Of a stretch of 34,148 bases of DNA, positions 1-13,142 are shown one piece after another (the first letter of the stretch is position 1; each line of letters opens with the position of its first letter). The translations under genes were made by a program, and so were the position numbers. The notes beneath the pieces were generated by a model, which saw only the letters and a program-made list of their open reading frames with translations, searched no databases and had not been told where the DNA came from. This DNA comes from an uncultured Pelagibacteraceae bacterium (GTDB lineage: Bacteria > Pseudomonadota > Alphaproteobacteria > Pelagibacterales > Pelagibacteraceae), in contig CABZCD010000007.1 of the NCBI GenBank assembly GCA_902524105.1, positions 1 through 34,148 on the forward strand, in the 5' to 3' direction.

Positions 1-107
1 AAAATTTCTCCAGAAACACTTATCATTCTATAAATACCGGGATTTTTAGGTATAAGTGGAATTTTTTCTTTTATAACTTTCTTTCCTAATTCTAAACTGT
101 TATTCAT
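1..107 (-). CDS. uvrC: Excinuclease ABC subunit C, N-terminal fragment (runs off the window)
   Basis: Reverse-strand translation from ATG at 107: MNNSLELGKKVIKEKIPLIPKNPGIYRMISVSGEI..., which resembles the UvrC GIY-YIG N-terminus (PGIYRM). Overlaps the 3' end of folB. Confidence 0.8.
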   Translation of the reverse strand, partial: MNNSLELGKKVIKEKIPLIPKNPGIYRMISVSGEI

Positions 108-498
108 CTCTACTTTTTGTCACCTCTATACCCACAGACTCTGTATTCTTGATTATATCTAACTTCTCTAATTTAAGATTAACTTTCTTAACTATCTCAC
201 TTTCAAAAATTATATCAAAAATATTTTCTGCTAAATTTTCTAAAAGCTCATGGTGTTTCTTTTCTGTAATATATGTTATTTTTTTTATAGTATCTTCATA
301 ATTTACAATGGATGACAAATTATTATTATTTGGCTTAATATTTGAATCAGTCGAAATATCAATATTAAATCTCACTCTCTGCTTCTTAATTCTTTCAAAA
401 TCATGAAGACCTACTGAAATTTTTAGTATTAAGTTTTTAATACTTACTTTTCTTTTATATTTATATTTTTTTTTATCTTTAAATCTAATTATTTTCAT
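100..498 (-). CDS. folB: Dihydroneopterin aldolase
   Basis: 132 aa; motifs 'ISVGLHDFERIKKQRVRFNIDI', 'VNYEDTIKKI' and 'HHELLENLAENIFDIIF' are typical of FolB. Confidence 0.85.
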   Translation of the reverse strand: MKIIRFKDKKKYKYKRKVSIKNLILKISVGLHDFERIKKQRVRFNIDISTDSNIKPNNNNLSSIVNYEDTIKKITYITEKKHHELLENLAENIFDIIFESEIVKKVNLKLEKLDIIKNTESVGIEVTKSRDE

Positions 499-1250
499 TC
501 TTTTACATTAATTATATCAGGTGTTAACCATGCCAGTCTTTGGCCGCTATCAACATTTATTATTTCTCCTGTTATATTGTCATTTTTTATAAGAAATTTT
601 ACTGATTCACTGATGTTTTCTAAATCCACTTGCTTCTTTAATAAAACCGATTTCCACTGTTTTTTAAAATGAGACTCTGTTTGTCTTTTATTCTTAAGAG
701 TTGGACCAGGAGATATGGCATTTACTCTAATATTAGGAGCTAATTTCATGGCTGAAGTTATAGTAAGTGTTGCTAAAGCTGATTTACTTAAAGTGTAGGA
801 TAGAAAAAAAGGTGTTAACTTTTCAATTCTTTGATCAATAATATTAATGATGATCCCATAGTTTTTTTTTACATATTTTTTAAAATTTTGAGTTAATAAA
901 GCTGGTGCTTTTAAATTAATATTCATGTGTTTTGAAAAGCTTTTATCGTTAAGGTTATTGAGGTTATCATTTTCAAAAACTGAAGCATTGTTAATAAGGC
1001 AGTCTAAACCTTTCATTTTATTAAAAGCATCATTTATTAATTTTCGTACATGTTTAGAATTATTTAAGTCGGCCTTAATTAAAAATACATTGCTACCTAA
1101 ATCTTCTAATTCTTTTTTTAATTTATTGGCCAGATTTTTCGATTTATTATAATGAATCGTGATATTAATATCGTAATTTGCTAAACTTTTCGCAATAGCA
1201 GCTCCAACTCTTGTTGCACCACCTGTAATAATTATCTTTTTGGCTTCCAT
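495..1250 (-). CDS. SDR-family oxidoreductase, FolM/pteridine-reductase-like
   Basis: 251 aa; Rossmann motif [24 protein letters not shown] and 'NAISPGPT'. Adjacent to and translationally coupled with folB (4-bp overlap). Confidence 0.75.
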   Translation of the reverse strand: MEAKKIIITGGATRVGAAIAKSLANYDINITIHYNKSKNLANKLKKELEDLGSNVFLIKADLNNSKHVRKLINDAFNKMKGLDCLINNASVFENDNLNNLNDKSFSKHMNINLKAPALLTQNFKKYVKKNYGIIINIIDQRIEKLTPFFLSYTLSKSALATLTITSAMKLAPNIRVNAISPGPTLKNKRQTESHFKKQWKSVLLKKQVDLENISESVKFLIKNDNITGEIINVDSGQRLAWLTPDIINVKE

Positions 1251-3403
1251 TTTTTTATTGCTTTTCTAGGCTTAGTGCCCGGCATCCCCATTGTTGATCT
1301 CCCTTTAGGGTATACTTTATTTTTTAATTTGTACTGGTTTATTTTTGGATTTAAAGATATCTCTAGCTCACTTGCCTCTAATTTTCTTATTTCGTCACGA
1401 ATTTTAGCAGCTTCTTCAAATTCCAAATTAGCAGCGGACTCTTTCATTTTTCTATTAAGAGCTTTTAAATGTTTCTTAAGATTTCCACCAACGTTTGAAC
1501 CTTCGCTTATTTTTACATAGTCTTTCTCATAAACTGACTCTAAAATATCACTGATTTCTTTTTTAACTGACTCTGCTGTAATTTTATTTTTTTTGTTATA
1601 TTGTAGTTGCTTATTTCTCCTTCTATCAGTTTCTTTGATAGCCTTATCTATGCTTTTTGTAACTTTGTCTGCGTATAAAATTACCTTTCCATCTACATTT
1701 CTAGCAGCTCTTCCTATAGTTTGAATTAAAGATGTTTCTGATCTTAAGAAGCCCTCTTTGTCTGCATCAAGTATTGCGACCAGTGCGCATTCAGGAATAT
1801 CCAATCCTTCTCTTAATAAATTTATTCCAACTAAGATATCGAATACACCCATTCTCAAATCTCTTATAATTTCTATTCTTTCCAGTGTATCGATGTCAGA
1901 GTGCATATATCTTACCTTTAATCCATTTTCATGAAGATACTCAGTTAAATCTTCAGCCATTTTTTTGGTTAACGTTGTAGCTAAAATTCTGAAACCTTTT
2001 TTTACGATTTCTTTTGCCTCATGCATTAAATCGTCCACCTGAGTTTTTGCCGGCCTTATTTCTACGGGTGGATCTATCAAACCTGTTGGACGGATAATTT
2101 GATCTATAAATTCATTCTTTGTTTGTTTTAATTCCCACGGTCCAGGCGTAGCAGATACGAATATTGTTTGAGTTCTCATTAAATCCCATTCTTCAAACTT
2201 TAAAGGTCTATTATCCATACATGATGGAAGCCTAAAACCATATTCAGCTAATGTACTTTTTCTGGTTCTGTCACCTTTGTACATTCCATTAAGCTGTGGC
2301 ACAGTTACGTGACTTTCATCAACAAAAATAATTGTATTGTCAGGAAAGTATTCAAATAATGTTGGGGGAGGTTCTCCAGGTTTTCTTCCAGACAAAAATC
2401 GTGAATAATTTTCAATTCCAGCACAAGTGCCTGTAGCCTCAATCATTTCTAAATCAAATTTTGTCCTTTCTCTTAATCTTTGTGCTTCTAATAATTTGTT
2501 ATTATCCTGATGTCTTTTTAATGTAATCTCTAGTTCTTTTTTAATCTCTTGAATAGCCTGATCGATTGTTGGTTTAGGAGTAATATAGTGACTGTTAGCA
2601 TAAACTTTTATAATTGAAAAATCATTTGTCTTATCTCCAGTTAAAGGATCAAATTCTTCGATTTTTTCTAATTTATTTAAATTTAAACTTAATCTCCAAG
2701 CTCTATCTTCTAAATGTGATGGAAATATTTCTAAATTTTCCCCCCTAACTCTAAATGTTCCTCTAAAAAAATTTTGATCATTTCTTTTATATTGCAAGTT
2801 AATAAATGCCCTAATTAATTGATCTCTGTCATATTCATAGTTTTTTTTAAGAGTTATAGTCATTTTTGAGTAAGCCTCTACAGATCCAAGACCATAGATA
2901 CATGAGACACTTGCAACAATTATTACATCATCTCTTTCTAATAGTGACCTAGTAGCTGAATGCCTCATCCTATCTATTTGTTCATTAATAGATGCCTCTT
3001 TTTCTATGTAAGTGTCAGATCTTGGAACATATGCTTCTGGAGTGTAATAGTCATAATAAGACACAAAATACTCAACAGCATTATTTGGAAAAAAACTTTT
3101 AAATTCTCCGTAAAGCTGCGCGGCTAAAGTTTTATTTGGAGCAAGCACTAAAGCTGGTCTATTGGATGCTTCAATGACTTTTGCCATTGTGAAAGTTTTT
3201 CCAGAGCCTGTAACACCAAGTAAGACTTGTTCGTTTTTTTGACCTTTTAGATTAGCAATTAGTTTTTTGATAGCCTGAGGCTGGTCTCCAGCAGGTTGAA
3301 AATTACTTTTTATTTTAAATTTAATACCTCCCTCTAATTTTTTATTTATAGAGTTGTTAGTATTTTCTAAATCTAATATTTTTTCTTGATACGTATTTTG
3401 CAT
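1232..3403 (-). CDS. uvrB: Excinuclease ABC subunit B
   Basis: 723 aa; '[17 protein letters not shown]', '[12 protein letters not shown]', '[14 protein letters not shown]', '[10 protein letters not shown]' and a C-terminal UVR motif. Confidence 0.97.
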   Translation of the reverse strand: MQNTYQEKILDLENTNNSINKKLEGGIKFKIKSNFQPAGDQPQAIKKLIANLKGQKNEQVLLGVTGSGKTFTMAKVIEASNRPALVLAPNKTLAAQLYGEFKSFFPNNAVEYFVSYYDYYTPEAYVPRSDTYIEKEASINEQIDRMRHSATRSLLERDDVIIVASVSCIYGLGSVEAYSKMTITLKKNYEYDRDQLIRAFINLQYKRNDQNFFRGTFRVRGENLEIFPSHLEDRAWRLSLNLNKLEKIEEFDPLTGDKTNDFSIIKVYANSHYITPKPTIDQAIQEIKKELEITLKRHQDNNKLLEAQRLRERTKFDLEMIEATGTCAGIENYSRFLSGRKPGEPPPTLFEYFPDNTIIFVDESHVTVPQLNGMYKGDRTRKSTLAEYGFRLPSCMDNRPLKFEEWDLMRTQTIFVSATPGPWELKQTKNEFIDQIIRPTGLIDPPVEIRPAKTQVDDLMHEAKEIVKKGFRILATTLTKKMAEDLTEYLHENGLKVRYMHSDIDTLERIEIIRDLRMGVFDILVGINLLREGLDIPECALVAILDADKEGFLRSETSLIQTIGRAARNVDGKVILYADKVTKSIDKAIKETDRRRNKQLQYNKKNKITAESVKKEISDILESVYEKDYVKISEGSNVGGNLKKHLKALNRKMKESAANLEFEEAAKIRDEIRKLEASELEISLNPKINQYKLKNKVYPKGRSTMGMPGTKPRKAIKKWKPKR

Positions 3404-3437
3404 TCTGTGATATTAATAATTAAAAAAAACATTATAA

Positions 3438-5578
<2,141 letters not shown>

Positions 5579-5579
5579 T

Positions 5580-6527
5580 TTATTTATTAGATAAATGCTT
5601 TTCAGCTTCCAGTGCAGCCATACAACCCATGCCAGCAGCAGTGACTGCTTGCCTAAAAATTTTGTCTTTCACATCTCCAGCAGCAAATACTCCTGGTATA
5701 TTTGTAATAGTTGAGTCTGGTTTAGTAATCAAATAACCTTCATTATCCATTTTTAATTGATCTTTAAATAAAGCCGTAGCTGGGTCGTGACCTATTGCTA
5801 TAAATAAACCATCAACTTTAAGCTCAGATGTTTTATTAGTTTTGACATTTTTTATTTTTATTCCATTAACTCCTTTGGGCTCGTTTGTGCCCATAACTTC
5901 TTCAACTACACTATCCCAAATAATTTGAATTTTTTTGTTAGCTTTAAGTTTTTCTTGTAATAATTTTTCTGCTCTTAACTCATTTCTTCTATGTATCAAA
6001 TGAACTTTAGAGGCAAATTTAGTTAAAAACATTGCTTCCTCTACTGCAGCGTTTCCACCACCAACTACTGCAACTTCTTTTTCTTTAAAGAAAAAACCAT
6101 CACATGTTGCACAAGCAGATACTCCAAATCCCCTAAATTTTTGTTCAGACTCTAAATTTAACCATCTTGCTTGAGCGCCTGTGGAAATAATAATGCTATC
6201 TGCAGTATAAATTTGACCACTGTCGCCATGAGCTGAAAAAGGCTTTTTTGAAAGATCAACTTTTCTAATATGATCTTGAATCATCTCGGTACCCACAGCT
6301 TTCGCTTGGCCTTTCATTTCTTCCATCAACCATGGTCCTTGAATTACTTTTGCAAAACCTGGAAAATTCTCAACATCTGTTGTAGTTGTAAGTTGTCCAC
6401 CAGGCTCGGACCCAAAAACCAATATTGGTTTAAGAAGGGCTCTTGCAGCATATATCGCTGCAGTGTAACCTGCTGGTCCTGATCCAAGAATTAACACTTT
6501 TGTATGTTTAGATGATTTATTATTCAT
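5580..6527 (-). CDS. trxB: Thioredoxin-disulfide reductase
   Basis: 'LILGSGPAGYTAAIYAARA', redox motif 'CATCDG', 'VVGGGNAAVEEA', 'GVFAAGDV'. The tracked ORF extends to 6551, but MNNKSSKHTK at 6527 is the more likely start. Confidence 0.95.
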   Translation of the reverse strand: MNNKSSKHTKVLILGSGPAGYTAAIYAARALLKPILVFGSEPGGQLTTTTDVENFPGFAKVIQGPWLMEEMKGQAKAVGTEMIQDHIRKVDLSKKPFSAHGDSGQIYTADSIIISTGAQARWLNLESEQKFRGFGVSACATCDGFFFKEKEVAVVGGGNAAVEEAMFLTKFASKVHLIHRRNELRAEKLLQEKLKANKKIQIIWDSVVEEVMGTNEPKGVNGIKIKNVKTNKTSELKVDGLFIAIGHDPATALFKDQLKMDNEGYLITKPDSTITNIPGVFAAGDVKDKIFRQAVTAAGMGCMAALEAEKHLSNK

Positions 6528-6551
6528 TATAATGAAGGTATATAGTAACAA
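6528..6551. promoter_or_regulatory. 24-bp divergent intergenic region between trxB and the ELM1-like gene, with TATAAT at 6528-6533 (+)
   Basis: Perfect -10 hexamer TATAAT about 18 bp before the 6552 start codon; no good -35 element seen. Confidence 0.35.
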
Positions 6552-7502
6552 ATGTCAAAATTAAAAGCACTCCTTTTAACGCAAGGTATGCACGGTATGG
6601 TTAGTCAGGTCGAAGGCTTAGCAAAAGCTTTGAATTTAAACTATAAACATCAAGCAATTAAACTCAAAAAGTTTTGGAATTTTATACCACCATTTCTTAC
6701 ACCTATATCTATGAGCGTTTTAGAGAATCAATTTATATTCGATTCGAAAGTAATTATTTCTTGTGGAAGAAAAAGTGTAATCCCTTCTTTATCTTTAAAA
6801 AAAAAATATAAAGAAAAAATCTTTACGATTCATATTCAAGATCCAAAAGTTTCATTAGACAAATTTGATTTAATCATTTGTCCTGAACACGATAATATAA
6901 TAGGTAATAATATAATTAAAACAACCGGAGCAATTCATTATCTTTCTGAAAAAGAAATTTCAAAAGAAAATAATTATTTAAAAATTGATAAAGAAAATAA
7001 AAAGATAATTGCTTTTATTATTGGTGGGCCAAATAAATATTATAATTATTCAGAAAAAGAGATTGATTTTTTATTTAACAAAATAAAATCTATTTTTACT
7101 AGAGATAAATACAAATTGGTTGTAATACCTTCTTATAGGACTCCATCAGATATTATTAAAAAAGCTTTTAATTCTTTTGGTCATGATCATATGGTTGTAA
7201 AAGATATAGACAAAAAAGCTTACTTATCTGCACTTTCAATCTCAGATTATATTGTTGTAACTTGCGACTCTACTTCTATGATTTCTGAAGCTGCAATTAC
7301 AGGAAAACCAATTTATGTGGCACAAATGAAACCAAGTAAGAATAATTCAAGATTTCAAAAATTTTTCTCCCAATTTAAACAATTAAATATAATAAAAGAT
7401 TTGACAGATAAAATTGATTTATGGTCATATAGCAAACTTGACGAGGTAAACAGAATATCGCCTTTGATTAACGAAAAGATGAAAAAAAATGGAATTATAT
7501 AA
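6552..7502 (+). CDS. ELM1/DUF1022-family protein (mitochondrial-fission ELM1-like, glycosyltransferase-fold-like)
   Basis: 316 aa; 'LLLTQGMHGMVSQVEGLAKAL', 'IIGGPNKYYNYS', 'IVVTCDSTSMISEAAITGKPIYV' match the COG3660/ELM1 type. Confidence 0.75.
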   Translation: MSKLKALLLTQGMHGMVSQVEGLAKALNLNYKHQAIKLKKFWNFIPPFLTPISMSVLENQFIFDSKVIISCGRKSVIPSLSLKKKYKEKIFTIHIQDPKVSLDKFDLIICPEHDNIIGNNIIKTTGAIHYLSEKEISKENNYLKIDKENKKIIAFIIGGPNKYYNYSEKEIDFLFNKIKSIFTRDKYKLVVIPSYRTPSDIIKKAFNSFGHDHMVVKDIDKKAYLSALSISDYIVVTCDSTSMISEAAITGKPIYVAQMKPSKNNSRFQKFFSQFKQLNIIKDLTDKIDLWSYSKLDEVNRISPLINEKMKKNGII

Positions 7503-8151
7503 GTCATTAGAAAGCAGAACTAAATCTTTCAACGATCCTTTTAAACACTTTGAAATTAATCAACCATTGACCAAAGAAGCTATTGAGGAAATTAGTAATG
7601 CGGATATTGTTGACCCTAAAAAAGAAAACTTAAACTATGACGGTACTAGAGCACTTGATGGCGGAGATGGTGCTTTTCGTTCAGGCATCAAAGATGGAGG
7701 TAAGGCAAAAAAAATAAGATGTTACGTAACTAAAGAAAATGCAAATCAATTTCCACACCTTAGAAATTTTATTGAGGAGCTTAGATCCCCTAAAGTTTAC
7801 AATAAAATTGCCAGCTTAATAGGAAAAGATTTAAGCAATTCTTTCGTCAGACTAGAAGTTATTTGTGATAGAGAAGGTTTTTGGCTAAAACCCCATTGTG
7901 ATATTAAAGAAAAATTAATGTCTTCAATAGTTTTTATCAACCTTCATAATGAGTCTAAAAACTTAGGAACAGATTTCTACGATACTAAATTAAACAAAGT
8001 AAAAACAGTTCCTTATAAACATAATTATGGATATTTCTTTACAAGTGGACCAAACTCTTGGCATGGTATGGAAAAAAAAGAAATTAAAAAGGAGCGTAGA
8101 TGTATTCAAATTAACTACGTTACTTTCGAGACTGACTGGAAAGTAAGATAA
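7489..8151 (+). CDS. 2-oxoglutarate/Fe(II)-dependent oxygenase-like protein
   Basis: 220 aa; candidate metal-binding 'HCDIKEK' (HxD), distal 'SWHGM' and 'ERRCIQINYV' (R), following the HxD...H...R pattern. Overlaps the upstream ELM1-like gene by 14 bp. Confidence 0.65.
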   Translation: MELYKSLESRTKSFNDPFKHFEINQPLTKEAIEEISNADIVDPKKENLNYDGTRALDGGDGAFRSGIKDGGKAKKIRCYVTKENANQFPHLRNFIEELRSPKVYNKIASLIGKDLSNSFVRLEVICDREGFWLKPHCDIKEKLMSSIVFINLHNESKNLGTDFYDTKLNKVKTVPYKHNYGYFFTSGPNSWHGMEKKEIKKERRCIQINYVTFETDWKVR

Positions 8152-8155
8152 AATT

Positions 8156-11100
8156 TTAAATATCCTGCAGAGAAGTTACTTTAATCTCTTTATTTTTGAG
8201 AGACTTAATACCTTCAATACAAACTTTTGCTGTTGACATATTTGTACAATAAGGGACTTTATTTGCTAAAGTTGCTCTTCTTAATGCTAAAGCATCGTTT
8301 AGTTGTTTTTCACTATTACCTCCACCAGTATTAATTACTAGAGCAATTTTTTTTGCATTAAGAACATCGACAATATGAGGTGATCCTTGATTGACTTTAT
8401 TTATTTTTTTACATTTAATTCCATGCTTATTAATATATTCAGCTGTTCCTCCAGTACCGCAAAGTTTGAAGTTAAGCTCATTTAACTGTTTTGCCAAATC
8501 TACACCTTCGTTTTTATGGCTATTTTTTAGTGATATAAATGCTAAACCTTTTGTAGGAAGCGAGTTAGAAGCTGCCATTTGACTTTTGGCAAAAGCCATA
8601 CCAAAATTTTCATCGAAACCCATCACTTCTCCGGTAGATTTCATTTCTGGACCAAGTATAAGATCACTATTTGGAAATTTATTAAATGGGAATACTGCCT
8701 CTTTTACCGCAAACATTTTTTTTGTTTTACTTCTTAAATTAAATTTAGATAATTTTTCACCCGCCATAACTCTAGATGCAATTTTGGCTAATGGAAGATT
8801 TTTTGCTTTTGATACAAATGGTACAGTTCTGCTAGCCCTAGGGTTAACTTCTATAACAAAAATTTCATCGTTCTTAATTGCAAATTGCACATTCATAAAA
8901 CCCTTTACCTTAAGTGCTAGGGCCAACATTTTTGTTTGGCCCTCAATCTCTTTAATCAAAAAAGGTTTAATAGAAACTGGAGGCAAACTGCAGGCCGAGT
9001 CACCGGAATGAATTCCTGCTTCTTCAATATGCTGCATGATTCCTGCAACAAATACTTGTTTGCCATCTGATATTGCATCAACATCTACTTCCATTGCATT
9101 ATCTATAAATTTGTCAATTAAAATTGGATTTTTTTCTGCCACCTTAAATGCCTCCTGCACAAAATTCTTAAGTTGCTTTTTTTCATGTACAATTTCCATT
9201 GCTCTTCCTCCTAAAACATAGGAAGGTCTAACCATAAGCGGTAATCCAATTTTTTCAGCTATTTTTATTGCCTGTGAAAATGTTTTTGCTATTCCACTTT
9301 TAGCTTGTTTTAATTTTAATTTATTTAATAGATTTCTAAATCTATCTCTGTCTTCAGCTAAATCGATTGAAGTATATTGAGTCCCTAATATTGGAAGTTT
9401 GTTTTCATGTAAAAACTTGGCCAACTTAATAGGTGTCTGTCCACCAAATTGAGTTATGACTCCTACCAAGTTTCCTTTAACTTTTTCTCTTTTAATAATA
9501 TTAAAAATAAATTCTTCTATTAATGGCTCAAAATACAATCTGTCACTCGTATCATAATCTGTTGAAACAGTTTCAGGATTACAATTAACCATTATTGTTT
9601 CATACCCAGCTTTTTTCAAAGCAAAGCTAGCTTGACAACAACAGTAATCAAATTCAATACCTTGGCCAATTCTATTAGGCCCACCTCCAAGAATAATAAT
9701 TTTTTTTCTATTAGATGGATCCGCCTCACACTCAGAATCAACGGAAAAATTTCTCTGATAAGAAGAGTACATATATGGGGTAAATGATTTAAATTCAGAG
9801 GCGCAAGTATCTACTTTTTTATAAACAGGAAAAATTTTCAATTTTGATCTTATTTTTCTGATATTATTCTCTGTAGTATTAGCTAATTCAGAGAGTTTTT
9901 TATCTGAGAAACCTATTGATTTTATATAATTAAATTCATTAAACGTTTTTGGTAAACCGTTTTTTTTAATCTTATTTTCTTCAGCTACAATTTCTTTTAT
10001 TTGATTTAAAAACCAGTTATCAATTTTTGAAAGTTTTTGTATTCTTTTAATATTGATTTTTTTTCTAAAAGCTTCACCAATTAGCAATATTTTATTAGGG
10101 ATATTTTCTGCAAGTTTTTTTTCAATTTGTTTGACTTTTAAATTGAATATTTGGTCTACACCCGAAAAACCAGTTTCAAGAGAAACCAAAGCTTTTTGCA
10201 AGGACTCCTTAAAGTTTCTTCCAATAGCCATAGCTTCACCAACTGACTTCATAGATGTACCTAAAACTGCAGCAGATGTTGAAAATTTTTCAAAAGTAAA
10301 TCTTGGGATTTTAGTTACAACGTAGTCTATTGTTGGTTCAAAAGAAGCTGGAGTGACTTTAGTAATCTCATTTTTCAACTCATCTAAAGTATAACCTACA
10401 GCAAGTTTTGCAGCTACTTTAGCAATTGGAAATCCTGTAGCTTTTGATGCTAAAGCAGAAGATCTTGAAACTCTTGGGTTCATCTCTATGATAACCATTC
10501 TTCCATCTTTAGGATTTATTGCAAATTGAACATTTGAACCTCCAGTTTCTACTCCTATTTTCCTTAAACAAGCTATCGATGCGTTTCTCATTACTTGATA
10601 TTCTTTATCTGTAAGAGTTAATGCAGGGGCGATAGTTACCGAGTCACCAGTATGAATTCCCATAGGGTCAACGTTCTCGATCGAACATATAATTATACAA
10701 TTATCATTTTTATCTCTTACCACTTCCATTTCAAACTCTTTCCAGCCCACTAGACATTCTTCCACCAAGACCTGGTTAACCGGTGACTCATGTAGTCCAT
10801 TTTTTAATATTTCAAAAAATTCCTTTTTATTTTTTGCTATTCCTCCACCAAGTCCACCTAGGGTAAAAGCAGGTCTTATAATTGCTGGAAGACCGATTTG
10901 TTTAAGAGCGTTTGAAGCTTGGCTAAAATTATTTACAATTTTTGACTTAGGCAGATCTAAGCCAATATCAAGCATATTTTTTCTAAATTTTTTTCTATCT
11001 TCTGCGTTTGAAATAGCTCTAGAATTTGCACCAATAAGTTCAATTTTATATTTTCTAAGAATTCCCTTTTTTTCTGCCTCCATAGCTAAATTTAATGCAG

Positions 11101-11380
11101 TCTGACCTCCCATTGTTGGAAGAATTGCGTCTGGTTTTTCTTTAGCTAAAATTTTTTCTAAAACTGTTAAAGTTATAGGTTCAATATATGTTTTGTCCGC
11201 AACATCCGGGTCTGTCATGATTGTTGCTGGATTAGAGTTAATTAAAATTACTTTATAACCTTCATCTTTTAAAGCTTTACAAGCTTGAGTACCAGAATAA
11301 TCAAACTCACAAGCTTGTCCAATAATGATAGGACCGGCACCAACTACTAAAATTTTTTTAATATCTCTTCTTTTTGGCAT
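8156..11380 (-). CDS. carB: Carbamoyl-phosphate synthase large subunit
   Basis: 1074 aa; '[30 protein letters not shown]', duplicated ATP-grasp halves, C-terminal MGS domain. Confidence 0.98.
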   Translation of the reverse strand: MPKRRDIKKILVVGAGPIIIGQACEFDYSGTQACKALKDEGYKVILINSNPATIMTDPDVADKTYIEPITLTVLEKILAKEKPDAILPTMGGQTALNLAMEAEKKGILRKYKIELIGANSRAISNAEDRKKFRKNMLDIGLDLPKSKIVNNFSQASNALKQIGLPAIIRPAFTLGGLGGGIAKNKKEFFEILKNGLHESPVNQVLVEECLVGWKEFEMEVVRDKNDNCIIICSIENVDPMGIHTGDSVTIAPALTLTDKEYQVMRNASIACLRKIGVETGGSNVQFAINPKDGRMVIIEMNPRVSRSSALASKATGFPIAKVAAKLAVGYTLDELKNEITKVTPASFEPTIDYVVTKIPRFTFEKFSTSAAVLGTSMKSVGEAMAIGRNFKESLQKALVSLETGFSGVDQIFNLKVKQIEKKLAENIPNKILLIGEAFRKKINIKRIQKLSKIDNWFLNQIKEIVAEENKIKKNGLPKTFNEFNYIKSIGFSDKKLSELANTTENNIRKIRSKLKIFPVYKKVDTCASEFKSFTPYMYSSYQRNFSVDSECEADPSNRKKIIILGGGPNRIGQGIEFDYCCCQASFALKKAGYETIMVNCNPETVSTDYDTSDRLYFEPLIEEFIFNIIKREKVKGNLVGVITQFGGQTPIKLAKFLHENKLPILGTQYTSIDLAEDRDRFRNLLNKLKLKQAKSGIAKTFSQAIKIAEKIGLPLMVRPSYVLGGRAMEIVHEKKQLKNFVQEAFKVAEKNPILIDKFIDNAMEVDVDAISDGKQVFVAGIMQHIEEAGIHSGDSACSLPPVSIKPFLIKEIEGQTKMLALALKVKGFMNVQFAIKNDEIFVIEVNPRASRTVPFVSKAKNLPLAKIASRVMAGEKLSKFNLRSKTKKMFAVKEAVFPFNKFPNSDLILGPEMKSTGEVMGFDENFGMAFAKSQMAASNSLPTKGLAFISLKNSHKNEGVDLAKQLNELNFKLCGTGGTAEYINKHGIKCKKINKVNQGSPHIVDVLNAKKIALVINTGGGNSEKQLNDALALRRATLANKVPYCTNMSTAKVCIEGIKSLKNKEIKVTSLQDI

Positions 11381-12566
11381 TTTGTTTCATGGTTTTTATA
11401 AATTCTTTAAATAAATAAACACTATCTTGTGGTCCCGGATTAGACTCAGGATGATATTGAACTGAAAAAACTGGTTTAGATTTAAGTTTAATCCCCTCTA
11501 TACTATTATCAAAAAGAGACTGGTGAGTAATTTGAATATTTCTTGGCAAATTTTTTCTTACTATCTCAAACCCATGATTTTGACTTGTTATTTCAACATT
11601 TCCTTTTATTAAATTTTTTACTGGGTGATTAGCACCTCTATGCCCTAAATTCATTTTTTTTGTTTTGGCTCCCAAAGTTAAACCTAATAACTGATGACCT
11701 AGACAAATTCCAAATATAGGCAGTTTCATCTTGATAAGTTTTTTTATAATTGGAATTGCATATCTTCCAGTTGCCGCCGGATCTCCAGGGCCATTCGATA
11801 AAAATATGCCATCAGGTTTTAATTTTAAAATATCATTAGCACTAGTTTTACACGAAACAATCGTAACCTTGCAATTAAAGTCAGAAAAATATCTTAGAAT
11901 ATTTTTTTTTATTCCATAATCTATTGCTATTACATGTAAATCTTTCTTTTTATTTTTTATAAAACCTGATTCTTTTTTCCAAGTTTTAAAATCTTTCCAA
12001 ACATAATTTTTTTGGGTTGTAACTTGTTTTGCTAAATCTAAATTTTTTAAACCACTCCATTTTTTTGTAGTTTTCAAAATTTTTTTTAAATCAAACTTAC
12101 CATTTTTTAAAAAAACCACTGTACCTTTAGGGGCACCTTTATTTCTAATAAAATTGGTTAAATTTCTTGTATCAATACCAGTTATTCCAACTACCTTATT
12201 TTTTTTTAACCATGAATCTAAATGTTTTAAAGAACGATAATTGCTTGGATCAGTGATCTCGGTATTAAATATTACACCCTTTGTCCAAATCTTGTCAGAC
12301 TCCTGATCCTCTTTATTTGTTCCAACATTACCCACATGAGGAAAAGTAAAATTAATAATTTGCTCTGCATATGATGGATCTGAAATTATTTCTTGATAGC
12401 CAGTGATAGAAGTGTTGAAGCAAACTTCTCCCGTTGCATGCCCTTCATATCCTAAACCAAAACCTTTAAATATATTTCCATTTTCAAGAACTAAAATAGC
12501 GGTGCAATTGATCTTTTTAAGATTATTTTTTGAGTATATATTTTGATCAATCTGTTTCAAATACAA
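11358..12566 (-). CDS. carA: Carbamoyl-phosphate synthase small subunit
   Basis: 402 aa; '[28 protein letters not shown]', GATase motif '[11 protein letters not shown]', 'HPESNPGP'. Confidence 0.97.
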   Translation of the reverse strand: MYLKQIDQNIYSKNNLKKINCTAILVLENGNIFKGFGLGYEGHATGEVCFNTSITGYQEIISDPSYAEQIINFTFPHVGNVGTNKEDQESDKIWTKGVIFNTEITDPSNYRSLKHLDSWLKKNKVVGITGIDTRNLTNFIRNKGAPKGTVVFLKNGKFDLKKILKTTKKWSGLKNLDLAKQVTTQKNYVWKDFKTWKKESGFIKNKKKDLHVIAIDYGIKKNILRYFSDFNCKVTIVSCKTSANDILKLKPDGIFLSNGPGDPAATGRYAIPIIKKLIKMKLPIFGICLGHQLLGLTLGAKTKKMNLGHRGANHPVKNLIKGNVEITSQNHGFEIVRKNLPRNIQITHQSLFDNSIEGIKLKSKPVFSVQYHPESNPGPQDSVYLFKEFIKTMKQNAKKKRY

Positions 12567-12608
12567 CTCATGAGTTAAAGTAAAAAACTTATAAACATGA
12601 TTTTGCGA

Positions 12609-12637
12609 AACATATGAAAAACTTTAAAAATCGTCAA
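12609..12637 (-). promoter_or_regulatory. Sigma70-type promoter for carA-carB (TTGACG-N17-TATGTT)
   Basis: On the minus strand, TTGACG (12637-12632), 17-bp spacer, TATGTT (12614-12609), about 45 bp upstream of the carA start. Confidence 0.6.
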
Positions 12638-12689
12638 GAAAGATCTTTTTATTTTAAATATAATTTGTGATTAAACTTACTGAAAAAAA

Positions 12690-13142
12690 ATGTCCCTAGA
12701 AAAAAAAATAGAAGAAAAATTAAACGAAAGTCTCAAAAATAAAGACAAAACAGTCTTTCCAACTTTGAGACTTATAATATCAGCGATAAAAGATTTTAAA
12801 ATAGCTTCGAAAGTTAAAGAGAGTTCTTTGAAAGATCAAGAAATCATCTCAATATTAAAAAAAATGAATAAACAAAGAAACGATTCGTGCGAAGCTTACA
12901 AAAAGGCTGGGAGACAAGATTTGTTAAAAAAAGAAGAAGAAGAAATTTCTATTATAAATAATTTTTTGCCAAAACAAATGGACGAGGAAGAAACCAAAAA
13001 TATTTGCAAGAAAGTAATTAAAGATTTAGGAGCGACCTCTATTAAAGACATGGGAAAAGTAATGGGAATTCTTAAAAAAGATTATGGAGACGTATTAGAC
13101 TTTTCAAAAGTAAGTAATTTAATTAAAGAAATTTTAAAATGA
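12690..13142 (+). CDS. GatB/YqeY domain protein
   Basis: 150 aa; 'LRLIISAIKDFKI', 'RNDSCEAYKKAGRQDLLKKEEEEISIINNFLPKQM', 'MGKVMGILKKDYG'. Confidence 0.9.
   Translation: MSLEKKIEEKLNESLKNKDKTVFPTLRLIISAIKDFKIASKVKESSLKDQEIISILKKMNKQRNDSCEAYKKAGRQDLLKKEEEEISIINNFLPKQMDEEETKNICKKVIKDLGATSIKDMGKVMGILKKDYGDVLDFSKVSNLIKEILK

Noticed and set aside
925-1520. Plus-strand ORFs 925-1152 and 1275-1520
   Set aside because: Antisense to the SDR gene and uvrB; no independent support.
6416-6431. Palindrome AACCAATATTGGTT inside trxB
   Set aside because: Short AT-rich palindrome in coding sequence with no flanking regulatory context; plausible by chance.
8586-9011. 141-aa plus-strand ORF opposite carB (also 8391-8582, 9036-9221 and 10053-10325)
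   Set aside because: Antisense to a highly conserved carB frame; no recognisable domain or ribosome-binding site. Explained as shadow ORFs of carB.
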